From positions 1 to 37,175 of IMG/VR virus record IMGVR_UViG_3300048839_001283: a stretch of 37,175 bases of DNA. One strand, given 5' to 3'. This document shows, in pieces, positions 7,443-13,287 of the stretch. Under the pieces are notes generated by a model that worked only from the letters and a program-made list of their open reading frames with translations, ran no database searches and was not told where the DNA came from. A program made the translations under genes and the position numbers. This DNA comes from a virus. Each line of letters starts with the position of its first letter. The stretch's first letter is position 1.

Positions 7443-7798
7443 GCTGTCACCCCAGCTTCCAGATGTGCCATGTGCATCCGCCGCACGGACGCGAACGTCA
7501 CCGGGCACAGACGCGGCACAGCCATGCCGGTCCGCTTCATCGTCGCCACCAGTCCCTCGCCGTCCTCCGTGAGCCGGAAACAGCACTTCATGGGCGACGG
7601 GTGGTCGGTCAGCCGCTCCGCCAGGTGCATGCGCTGCAACTGCCGCAGGGCAGGCAGCACGCCCACCGGCGAGTCCACGCCTGCTGACCGCATGATCGAG
7701 TCCACGCTCCGCGGCCAGTGACTCATCGACCGCAGCAGGCACGACGCCAGCAGCGTCATGGCGCGGGGATCGGTCGGGGTTCTCACGGCTTCCTCCAT
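7439..7798 (-). CDS. Small winged-helix-like protein
   Basis: A 119-residue protein. The segment SVDSIMRSAGVDSPVGVLPA, then LRQLQRMHLAERL and CFRLTEDGEGLVATM, fits a winged helix: two helices, a recognition helix and a wing ending in a LT..G motif. The ATG at 7798 directly follows the previous stop. A GTG at 7786 has a better-placed GGAGG site and may be the real start. It would act as an early regulator or replication accessory protein, by position only. Confidence 0.6.
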   Translation of the reverse strand: MEEAVRTPTDPRAMTLLASCLLRSMSHWPRSVDSIMRSAGVDSPVGVLPALRQLQRMHLAERLTDHPSPMKCCFRLTEDGEGLVATMKRTGMAVPRLCPVTFASVRRMHMAHLEAGVTA

Positions 7799-8008
7799 CT
7801 ACTGGCACTCCCTCGGCAGCCGGACCAGCCGGTCGCCGGCGAACGACCACATCCGCCCGCTGCGGATCTCCGCCGCTCGCGCGGCACAACGATCGATCCG
7901 GTCGTCTTCGAGCGACGCCGGGCCGTGGTGATGGGACAGACCCCCCATGGTCACGCGGTCTTCCTCGCGGACCCGCACATCGCCGCCGGCGTTGATGGTG
8001 GATCGCAT
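7799..8008 (-). CDS. Small acidic/basic phage protein, unknown function
   Basis: A 69-residue protein (MRSTINAGGDVRVREEDRVT...RIDRCAARAAEIRSGR). The ATG at 8008 overlaps the stop of the HTH gene (TGATG) and has a clear GAGGAGGG ribosome site. A beta-rich start followed by a helix is suggested. There is no recognised motif and no family is assigned. Confidence 0.6.
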   Translation of the reverse strand: MRSTINAGGDVRVREEDRVTMGGLSHHHGPASLEDDRIDRCAARAAEIRSGRMWSFAGDRLVRLPRECQ

Positions 8009-8526
8009 CACGCCCTCCTCGCCTGCCGCCGCTGCGGCGTCGCGCGCGCCAACCTCTGGACGATCAGCGTCAGCGTTGCCAGGGCGGACATTGCCTCGCC
8101 CTGCACCAGCTCGCACAGCAGCAACTCGTGCTCCTCGACCTGCCCGTCGGCCACGGCGTCGCGGATCTTGGCGCTCGCCGCCGCCGCCCTGGTTACCGCC
8201 TCGATCGCCTGACCCAGCGCGTCCCAGGCGTCCACCCGGCCGTCGTGGTTGGTGTCCAGATCGTCCAGAGGCTCGACCACCTGCACCGGCAGCCCGCTGA
8301 TCAGGTCCGCCAGCAGCCGTTTCCGAGCCGCCGGCCGGGCGTGACGCAGCAGCGTCCGCAGTTGCGAGTAGCGCAGCTCCGTCTCGTTGAACAGCCGATA
8401 GGCTGAGCTCTTGCCCAGGTTGAGCAGGTCGCAGATCTCCGGGACCGTCAGATCGCCGTCGTCGTGCATGGCTTGCAGGGTGTCGTGGATCATCAGGATG
8501 TCTCTCTGATCAGATTCCCGCGTCAC
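8008..8526 (-). CDS. HTH protein with EF-hand-like loop, first gene of the early operon
   Basis: The 172-residue protein has a helix-turn-helix at about residues 27-50 (TVPEICDLLNLGKSSAYRLF). The loop DTNHDGRVD (about residues 91-99) matches the calcium-binding consensus of EF-hands and dockerins. A long helical C-terminus follows. As the first leftward gene it is a good candidate for early-operon control. It starts at GTG 8526 or, alternatively, at ATG 8493, which has a purine-rich stretch in front. It could instead be a terminase-like or replication DNA-binding protein; the HTH is the firm part. Confidence 0.65.
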   Translation of the reverse strand: MTRESDQRDILMIHDTLQAMHDDGDLTVPEICDLLNLGKSSAYRLFNETELRYSQLRTLLRHARPAARKRLLADLISGLPVQVVEPLDDLDTNHDGRVDAWDALGQAIEAVTRAAAASAKIRDAVADGQVEEHELLLCELVQGEAMSALATLTLIVQRLARATPQRRQARRA

Positions 8527-8551
8527 GGCATTGCGTCCCTGCGAGTTCCCG

Positions 8552-8601
8552 CCCCGGCGACCGTGCCGGGGTTACGATGCATCCGCGATGAGCGTTACGA
8601 G
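8552..8601. promoter_or_regulatory. Hairpin and TTACGA repeats before the early operon
   Basis: CCCCGGC (8552-8558) pairs perfectly with GCCGGGG (8565-8571). Just beyond it, TTACGA occurs twice in direct orientation, at about 8572 and 8595, 23 bases apart. The site lies 26-75 bases upstream of the first leftward gene, where operators or an attenuator would be expected. No convincing -35/-10 pair was found on the minus strand. Confidence 0.35.
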
Positions 8602-8727
8602 CCCAGCCGCGGGGACAGTTGAAAAAGGCTCGGCCACGGATCCCTCCTGGCTGCTTCGCCGACAGCCGGCCGAGCCACGATCAGCGCCAGTCCATGACGC
8701 CGAGTTGCGGAACAAAGAAGACGGTTT

Positions 8728-8767
8728 GCCACAGAGGGCACGGAGGACACAGAGAGGAAGACAGAGG
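8728..8767 (+). repeat. CACAGAG-type repeat, copy C
   Basis: The copy starts TGCCACAGAGGGCACGGAGG and continues with ACACAGAGAGG, showing the 9-10 base period of the family. It points right, towards copy D at 13049-13078, which points left. The two enclose the whole central accessory region. Confidence 0.75.
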
Positions 8768-8776
8768 TCAGCACGC

Positions 8777-9346
8777 TCACGCTCCTGCTACACTGCCCGC
8801 GGCTTCCCGTGGGAGAGGCGACGATGGACTTGCTGGCTGCCGCCGAGCGGGAGTTGCTCCCGAACGCCGTATGGAACCTGTGCGTTTCGTTCCAGAAAAA
8901 GGGCGGCTGGATTTGTCATCCGGCCCGTGAGCGTGCGATTCGCGAGCTGCGCGTGCTTGCTGCTGAGGCGCCATCGCTCGATGAATTCCGTCATGCGATC
9001 TGGTGGTGTCCCCGCTTTGGTCCGCTTGTCGAGCTACGCGCGGCGCTGCAGTTCGCCAGCAGGCGAGTTCGATCCGGTGAGCGACCACTGCCTTCAAGCG
9101 TTCAATCTCCGCTCGCTGCCGTGCAGTGGGCGATCGAGATGTACACAGCAGGGCTTCTCGCCGAATCCCCCGACAGGCTCGGTACACCTGACCAAGCGAA
9201 GGCGCCGGATCGACGCCGTCGCGACGCAGGATCTCGTAGCACCGACGGATCGTCATGATCGCGTCGTAGAAGAACAGCTCCGCAAAGCGGCGGCTGAACT
9301 CGCATCCCCCCCCTGCGTCGGTCTGGTTTGGCGTCTGCTCTTCCAT
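8777..9346 (-). CDS. Alternative leftward ORF antisense to 8824-9258
   Basis: A 189-residue frame whose first part looks real: RFAELFFYDAIMTIRRCYEI, then LRRDGVDPAPSLGQVYRACRG, with high G/C at third positions up to about 9180. The second half (HDGIHRAMAPQQQARAARES...) looks like shadow sequence. A GGGG-type ribosome site lies 7 bases before the ATG, and a 13-bp inverted repeat lies 25 bases upstream. It may be a real early gene with an unusual tail, or wholly spurious. Confidence 0.3.
   Translation of the reverse strand: MEEQTPNQTDAGGGCEFSRRFAELFFYDAIMTIRRCYEILRRDGVDPAPSLGQVYRACRGIRREALLCTSRSPTARQRAEIERLKAVVAHRIELACWRTAAPRVARQADQSGDTTRSHDGIHRAMAPQQQARAARESHAHGPDDKSSRPFSGTKRTGSIRRSGATPARRQPASPSSPLPREAAGSVAGA
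8824..9258 (+). CDS. Possible small regulatory-region protein, unknown function
   Basis: A 144-residue reading starting MDLLAAAERELLPNAVWNLC, with a good GGGAGAGG ribosome site 6 bases before the ATG. The first 80 codons have about 70 percent G/C at third positions and an amphipathic, ordinary protein composition (ARERAIRELRVLAAEAPSLD). The last 25 codons are Arg/Asp-rich and less convincing. An open frame on the other strand (8777-9346) overlaps it almost fully. I favour this strand slightly. No family is recognised. Confidence 0.5.
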   Translation: MDLLAAAERELLPNAVWNLCVSFQKKGGWICHPARERAIRELRVLAAEAPSLDEFRHAIWWCPRFGPLVELRAALQFASRRVRSGERPLPSSVQSPLAAVQWAIEMYTAGLLAESPDRLGTPDQAKAPDRRRRDAGSRSTDGSS

Positions 9347-9370
9347 CTTTCATCCCCACCCTTCAACCAC

Positions 9371-9585
9371 CCGGCCGGATCGGTTGTATTGGGTGGGGCC
9401 CGATCCGGCCGGTGCTGGTGGCTGCTCGTCGCGGCTGCCCCACCCGGGCGCCGCATCCGGTTGTCTTCGCCCCTCCCCACCGGGCCGGCCTGGCTGACCA
9501 GGTCCGGCCCAGCTTCCGGGGGGGACGGTGGCGGCATCAGCCGCCCAATGGCCCGCAGGGGCGTCAGCCCTGTGCTTCTGCGGGC
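9371..9585. repeat. Three successive strong hairpins
   Basis: The stems are CCGGCCGGATCGG (9371-9383) with 9400-9412, perfect over 13 bp; GGGCCGGCCTGG (9482-9493) with 9498-9510, having one bulged base; and GCCCGCAG (9551-9558) with 9578-9585, perfect over 8 bp. The intergenic stretch 9347-9837 holds no gene I would defend beyond the small leftward ORF at 9564-9716. The hairpins could be terminators, protein-binding sites or parts of a non-coding RNA. Confidence 0.55.
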
Positions 9586-9716
9586 GCTCGTGAGTCACCG
9601 TCACCGGAACGCCCAGTGGCGGTGTGATGAGTGAACTTGCCAGCCCTCTTTTTCCAGGCACCAACGGGCTGGCCGCGATCGTCCGAAACAGCCTCCCAAA
9701 GGATCGCCGCCGCCAT
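9564..9716 (-). CDS. Possible 50-residue leftward protein
   Basis: The reading is MAAAILWEAVSDDRGQPVGA, then WKKRAGKFTHHTATGRSGDG and a short tail. Composition and third-position G/C look protein-like, and no other frame here is convincing. The ribosome site is weak. An upstream GTG would add a few residues. It would be transcribed leftward towards the early operon. It overlaps the third hairpin of this region, which lowers confidence. Confidence 0.3.
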   Translation of the reverse strand: MAAAILWEAVSDDRGQPVGAWKKRAGKFTHHTATGRSGDGDSRAPAEAQG

Positions 9717-9758
9717 GCGACTCTTGCTGACGGCCACAGCTTGGCGGGCACCAAGAGC

Positions 9759-9808
9759 CTTGAAATGATATCAATGGTATCGACGCCGTCAAGGCGAAAC
9801 CTTGAAAG
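9759..9808 (+). promoter_or_regulatory. Operator-like repeats before the RHH gene
   Basis: CCTTGAAA occurs at 9759-9766 and 9801-9808, each followed within a few bases by CAATG. Between them lies the imperfect palindrome GATATCAATGGTATC (9768-9782). This AT-richer patch starts about 80 bases before the RHH-like gene. It fits a promoter-operator region for the rightward accessory genes and perhaps the lysogeny switch. No clear -10 box is assigned. Confidence 0.4.
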
Positions 9809-9837
9809 TCAATGCAAATGGTTGAAGAATGTTCGTA

Positions 9838-10134
9838 ATGGCAAACAAGCAGCTTGGTTACAGAATCGATAATGAACTCGTGAAGACCTTCGAAAGGTTT
9901 TGCGATGGCCGGATGTTGGATCCTTCACGGGTTATCCATGGGCTGCTGATCTGGTTTCTTGAGGCCGATGAAGAGAAGCGGGAGCAGATGGTTCAGGAGT
10001 ATCTCCGCCACAAGTCACTCGGAGGAGATGATCTGGTCGTCGGCGACGACCACGCCCAGCTCGGGATCGGGGTAGCCGGCAAGATCGCGGCCAAGAAGGA
10101 CAAAGTCACGCCGGACCGGCGTTCGAAGCACTGA
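9838..10134 (+). CDS. Ribbon-helix-helix-like putative regulator
   Basis: A 98-residue protein. GYRIDNELVKTFERFCDGRM, then LDPSRVIHGLLIWFLEA, follows the Arc/CopG pattern: a short strand, a helix, a turn, and a second helix starting with Ser. The C-terminal half is Lys/Asp-rich and probably disordered. The ATG at 9838 sits ten bases after GAAG; an in-frame ATG nine bases earlier is possible. Direct repeats in front suggest autoregulation. As the first rightward gene after the hairpin region it is a candidate lysogeny regulator, since no classic repressor was found. Confidence 0.6.
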   Translation: MANKQLGYRIDNELVKTFERFCDGRMLDPSRVIHGLLIWFLEADEEKREQMVQEYLRHKSLGGDDLVVGDDHAQLGIGVAGKIAAKKDKVTPDRRSKH

Positions 10135-10136
10135 GA

Positions 10137-10871
10137 ATGGCGAGCCAGCGACGGACTATTGAGCGACGATTGATCCTGATCACGGTCGGATTTGTTGCCG
10201 CCGGTTGGGCGGCATCAGGCGTCTGGATGTTGGCGCCACCGAAGCCATCTCCGACGATCCAGCCTCATCGCCAGGTTGTGCGTATGCGCCCGGATGGAGA
10301 TGAGTTGTTTCGAATCATCGCGTCCGGGGACAACTTTGACGCTCTCGCCCGCGCTATCGCGGCGGATTCAGCCTTGCCGAAGGATGACACCCGAGGCTAC
10401 ACATGGCTCTGGCAGGCTGCGAAGTATGGTCGATCTGATTGCGTTCATCTGCTTCTTGCCAAAGGAGCAGATCCCAACCACAGGTCTGATCCGTTGTCCG
10501 TTGCTGCTCGGAACGGCAACCGGGAATGTGCCGCCTTGATTTGGCGCTACGGTGGGCGGAGTGATGACGCTCTCCCCCTCGCTGCAGCCAATGGACACGC
10601 CTCGACGGTGGTGATGCTGCTTGCAGTGGGTGCTGACGTAAACCGGCCAAATTGCGCCGGAGAGACAGCTCTTCACGCTGCATGTCGGGCCAATCAGCAG
10701 AGTTCAGCAAGGATCCTGCTCGCTAACGGCGCGGCTATAAACGCCATGGACAAGACGAACCGAACGCCCCTCGATCATGCGATGTACTACGGCCATGCCC
10801 AGCTCAGCCTTGAGCTCATGAGAGCAGGCGGGATTCGGGGGACACCAGCGTCAGACGCACAGGCTCGATGA
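10137..10871 (+). CDS. Membrane-anchored ankyrin-repeat protein
   Basis: A 244-residue protein with a basic N-terminus and one membrane segment (about residues 11-33), then a short Pro-rich linker. About five ankyrin repeats follow (about 86-114, 117-143, 145-170, 174-203, 208-233). Typical motifs are HLLLAKGADPN, VMLLAVGADVN, GETALHAACRANQ and RTPLDHAMYYGH. The repeats should face outside the cytoplasm or form a periplasmic scaffold, depending on topology. The start is two bases after the RHH gene's stop, so the two are probably co-transcribed. Codon use is less GC-biased than in the structural genes, suggesting separate acquisition. Protein-protein binding, perhaps exclusion of other phages, is inferred. 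Confidence 0.85.
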   Translation: MASQRRTIERRLILITVGFVAAGWAASGVWMLAPPKPSPTIQPHRQVVRMRPDGDELFRIIASGDNFDALARAIAADSALPKDDTRGYTWLWQAAKYGRSDCVHLLLAKGADPNHRSDPLSVAARNGNRECAALIWRYGGRSDDALPLAAANGHASTVVMLLAVGADVNRPNCAGETALHAACRANQQSSARILLANGAAINAMDKTNRTPLDHAMYYGHAQLSLELMRAGGIRGTPASDAQAR

Positions 10872-11114
10872 TATGAGGGGAACGAGATTTGCCCACTCCT
10901 CTTCATCGCGGGGCATCGGGACGTGAAACAGCCACACATGCACCGCCTCGTGCTGGGCGATGAGCGTGTGCCTTTCCAAAGGAACAGCCGCATCGATGTA
11001 GATGCACTGGTCAACCAGGGATGCCAGACCCAAGACGCGATCGCCAGTCTCGGGATGCTTGAGACCCTCGCGAACGATGATCGGATACTGCAGAGCCCCG
11101 ACACAGACATGCAT
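10851..11114 (-). CDS. Small HEAVH zinc metallopeptidase-like protein
   Basis: An 87-residue protein. IYIDAAVPLERHTLIAQHEA followed by VHVWLF contains HEAVH (H55, E56, H59), the zinc and catalytic signature of gluzincin-type peptidases. The preceding strand and helix resemble ImmA/IrrE-type proteins, which cleave phage or ICE repressors. The start has a good GGGAG ribosome site 7 bases away. Its end overlaps the ankyrin gene by 21 bases in the convergent direction. It is short for ImmA (usually over 120 residues), so it may be a minimal or decayed form; a third zinc ligand could be an acidic residue at about 70-73. Confidence 0.7.
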   Translation of the reverse strand: MHVCVGALQYPIIVREGLKHPETGDRVLGLASLVDQCIYIDAAVPLERHTLIAQHEAVHVWLFHVPMPRDEEEWANLVPLISSSLCV

Positions 11115-11309
11115 GACCGACTCCCGAAAAGCGGGGCATCCCTGCCCCTGGCCTCACGTCCCTGCACCCGTACAGATACCGAATGAAAACCTAACGCGTC
11201 AAGCAGGCTACCCTTGCCGCCAGTGACAACAGGGTGGCAGCTACGCTTGCAGATCGTTGGGGGGTGGTTATCATGATTCCGATCTTCAGTTCCGAATTGT
11301 GGGTCGGGG

Positions 11310-11675
11310 ATGTCGCGAGCGAAGAAATCAGATGGGTGGCCCGATGCCTTCAAAGAGGTTGGATTGGCCATTGTCAATCACGGACAAGCACCGCTGTGCA
11401 TGCTCTTGGGAGGCCTTCTCATCGTGCTCTGGCGGATGCCCGAGGAGGATCTCAGCGCGGTCTGCACGGATATGCTGGCAATGCTGAAGGCAGGGTGGTA
11501 CTGGGGGTGGTTTCTGACCCCGGTTGCCTTGATCGGGTGGTACGTCGATCGTACAAATGGGCGGAGACTGCATGGCGCAGAGATGGCCCGCGTGGGGTCC
11601 GAGAAGTCCTGGGCACAGCAGGAAGCGGCCGGAAATGAGCGCCGCGACATCATAAAGTCGAGTGAAAAGAAATGA
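11310..11675 (+). CDS. Membrane protein with two predicted segments
   Basis: A 121-residue protein. Hydrophobic stretches at about residues 28-44 (LCMLLGGLLIVLW) and 63-78 (WYWGWFLTPVALIGWYV) are followed by a charged tail. The ATG follows a GGGTCGGGG-like purine stretch. The end overlaps the next gene (ATGA), so the two are coupled. It could be a holin-like or exclusion protein. Nothing identifies a family. Confidence 0.6.
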   Translation: MSRAKKSDGWPDAFKEVGLAIVNHGQAPLCMLLGGLLIVLWRMPEEDLSAVCTDMLAMLKAGWYWGWFLTPVALIGWYVDRTNGRRLHGAEMARVGSEKSWAQQEAAGNERRDIIKSSEKK

Positions 11676-12208
11676 TCGCAACCCTCCTCATCGTGTCTGC
11701 TCTGCTGGTCGTATGGCATCTGGTGTGGGAGAACATGATCGGCCCGACTTGGCGGACGAGCATCCGCTATCGCCTGTTCCGCCTGCGCGACCAGATTCGC
11801 CAGCACATCATTTCCGCCCCCAAGGGCGATGACGTCACCGGCTATCAGTACCTGCACGATGCGGTCAACGGCCTGCTCGCCAACATTGAGCGGCTTGACT
11901 TCACCATGCTGTGGGCCATGCGGTCAGCGTTGCGGAATGACCAGGAAATTCGTCGCCGTAGCATGGAACGACGACTTGTGATCGAACGCTGCGAAGACGG
12001 CGGTGAGATGCTGAGTACGGCGTCAGGACTGTTCCGCGAGGCCATCAGCGCGAACACTGGAGGCTGGTTCATCTACATCGTGCCACCGCTGGTTGGGTGG
12101 ATGTCGATGCGAGGACTGGTGAACCTGATCAATGAGATACTCGGCGTCCCCAGCCGGCTGATCGCCGAGAGCATGCACCGCCCGTCATGGCAGTTCCATC
12201 CCGCCTGA
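11672..12208 (+). CDS. Second membrane protein of the coupled pair
   Basis: A 178-residue protein with an N-terminal membrane segment (residues 1-19, MIATLLIVSALLVVWHLVW). A basic, helical cytoplasmic middle follows (IRYRLFRLRDQIRQHI; RRRSMERRLVIER), then a second hydrophobic region at about 137-160 (GGWFIYIVPPLVGWMSM). Its start codon overlaps the stop of the first membrane protein, suggesting a two-component membrane complex. No known family is recognised. It lies in the accessory region between early and late modules. Confidence 0.65.
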   Translation: MIATLLIVSALLVVWHLVWENMIGPTWRTSIRYRLFRLRDQIRQHIISAPKGDDVTGYQYLHDAVNGLLANIERLDFTMLWAMRSALRNDQEIRRRSMERRLVIERCEDGGEMLSTASGLFREAISANTGGWFIYIVPPLVGWMSMRGLVNLINEILGVPSRLIAESMHRPSWQFHPA

Positions 12209-12254
12209 CCCATCCGCGGTGACATCAGGCTGCGCGGGCATTCGACACGGTCAC

Positions 12255-12291
12255 TTGTCAAGGGCTACGGTCCCGCTTATGCTCCCGTAGC
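12255..12291 (+). promoter_or_regulatory. Promoter with operator-like dyad for the HicB-like gene
   Basis: TTGTCA (12255-12260), a 17-base spacer and TATGCT (12278-12283) form a good sigma70-type promoter. A perfect 7-bp dyad, GCTACGG (12264-12270) and CCGTAGC (12285-12291), brackets the -10 box. A repressor bound there would block the promoter, as expected for an autoregulated antitoxin operon. The 210-base gap 12209-12418 holds nothing else I recognise. Confidence 0.6.
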
Positions 12292-12418
12292 ATCGATCCG
12301 ATGAGACTGGTAGCTGATGCAGGGACGGCATCCAGTTTGCTCCAACAAAAGTGGGCCTGACACGTCACAGCACGGATGCGGCGAACGTGGAAGGTGTGGT
12401 ATGACAAGGGGAATCGCA

Positions 12419-12745
12419 ATGAACGCGACAAGCATCAGGGCGGTGGTGTTCAGCGAAGGTGATCACTTGGTTGCTCAGTGCCTGGAATACGACTTCGCCG
12501 TGCAGGGCAAGGGCATCCGCGAGCTGCGCAAGAACTTCGCATTCGCGTTCGCTTCGCACGTCGTTTTTGCCGTCGAGCACAAGTGCAAGCCGTTCGAAGG
12601 CGTGCAGCATGCCCCGGACAAGTTCTGGAAGATGTTCGAGGCCGCGGAGAAGGTCAAGCGTCAGCCGCTCAAGCCCGCGGTGAAGAGCGATCCAAAGAAG
12701 CCTTCGCCGCCGCTTCCCCAGTTTGCGGAACTGGCTCTTGCCTGA
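12419..12745 (+). CDS. HicB-like (antitoxin-fold) protein
   Basis: A 108-residue protein. IRAVVFSEGDHLVAQCLEYD followed by FAVQGKGIRELRKNF matches the HicB-like fold, a partial RNase-H-like sheet. It belongs to the common prophage-associated subgroup with VAQCLEYD and later PFEGVQHAPDKFWKMFEAA. The ATG at 12419 is chosen for its AAGGGG ribosome site 7 bases away; an ATG 18 bases upstream is weaker. The C-terminus is Lys/Pro-rich. In a toxin-antitoxin reading it would bind the following product and repress the upstream promoter. Confidence 0.7.
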   Translation: MNATSIRAVVFSEGDHLVAQCLEYDFAVQGKGIRELRKNFAFAFASHVVFAVEHKCKPFEGVQHAPDKFWKMFEAAEKVKRQPLKPAVKSDPKKPSPPLPQFAELALA

Positions 12746-12760
12746 GAAGATAGGCCTATC

Positions 12761-13039
12761 ATGGCCTACCCTCTCCAACTTCCGACGTGGGACGAGCTGA
12801 TCGCGGCGCTTGAGGCGGAAGGCGCCACCATCTGGACCAGCGAGGGCAAGATCACCCTGGACACCGGCGAGGAGCAGCACGCGGTGGTTCTCACCCGCCG
12901 GCGAAACGGCAAGTTGCTGTTCCACCCGCTTCCGACGGACCGAGACGGCAACGCCAAGGTCATGCCCGGCGTGGTCCGGGCGATCTGTGATCGCCTCGGC
13001 GTTCCCGTTCGCAAGATCCCCGGCTTTGACCTTGGGTGA
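12761..13039 (+). CDS. Possible HicA-like partner protein
   Basis: A 92-residue protein beginning MAYPLQLPTWDELIAALEAE. A beta segment follows (HAVVLTRRRNGKLLFHPLPT), then VMPGVVRAICDRLGVPVRK. A helix, strands and a final MP..VVRAI..RLG helix recall HicA's double-stranded RNA-binding fold and its usual C-terminal TLR.IL motif. The glycine-His signature of HicA (GSH) is not visible, so it may be a divergent or non-toxic relative. It starts 15 bases after the HicB-like stop. Confidence 0.5.
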   Translation: MAYPLQLPTWDELIAALEAEGATIWTSEGKITLDTGEEQHAVVLTRRRNGKLLFHPLPTDRDGNAKVMPGVVRAICDRLGVPVRKIPGFDLG

Positions 13040-13048
13040 CCTCCTCCC

Positions 13049-13078
13049 CCCTCCGTGCTCTCCGTGCCCTCTGTGGTG
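13049..13078 (-). repeat. CACAGAG-type repeat, copy D
   Basis: On the plus strand it reads CTCCGTGCTCTCCGTGCCCT followed by CTGTGG, the reverse of the family consensus. It begins ten bases after the stop of the possible HicA-like gene and ends 17 bases before the late promoter. It is inverted relative to copy C at 8728-8767. Confidence 0.75.
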
Positions 13079-13094
13079 AGTCAAGCATTTTCTC

Positions 13095-13124
13095 TTGACG
13101 CCGGCCCCGCCCCGCCGATATCCT
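13095..13124 (+). promoter_or_regulatory. Candidate late promoter
   Basis: TTGACG (13095-13100) is separated by 18 bases from TATCCT (13119-13124); a 17-base reading gives ATATCC. It is the best sigma70-like site ahead of the late genes and stands directly before a structured leader. Late transcription in Mu needs an activator; none was recognised here. Confidence 0.45.
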
Positions 13125-13163
13125 CCTGCAGACAACCCAGCGGCGAGTGATGACGTCGCTGAC

Positions 13164-13266
13164 CCCGGGCAACCGGGCGAGCTCGTGAGTCGTTAAACGC
13201 CATTCGATCGACCCTCACAGGCCGGTCGATCCCCGCGGAAGTGCTTCTGCGCGGATCGACCGGCCT
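13164..13266 (+). ncRNA. Structured 5' leader of the late transcript
   Basis: A CCCGG/CCGGG stem (13164-13168 with 13173-13177) is closed by a GCAA tetraloop. A long stem follows: 13219-13241 with 13244-13266, where 21 of 23 positions are complementary and the outer 14 bp (AGGCCGGTCGATCC) are perfect. The long stem ends 21 bases before the tape-measure start codon. The leader could be an attenuator, a ribosome-site control element or a terminator with a weak T-run; I cannot match it to a known RNA class. Confidence 0.5.
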
Positions 13267-13287
13267 TGTTGCATTGGGGCTGACCGC

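Noticed and set aside
9350-9754. Minus-strand open frame of 134 codons
   Set aside because: It is Pro/Gly/Arg-rich with no protein-like pattern, and covers the hairpin-rich gap. A different minus-strand frame at 9564-9716 looks more coding.
9624-9872. Plus-strand frame of 82 codons before the RHH gene
   Set aside because: It overlaps the start of the better-supported RHH-like gene and has no recognisable pattern.
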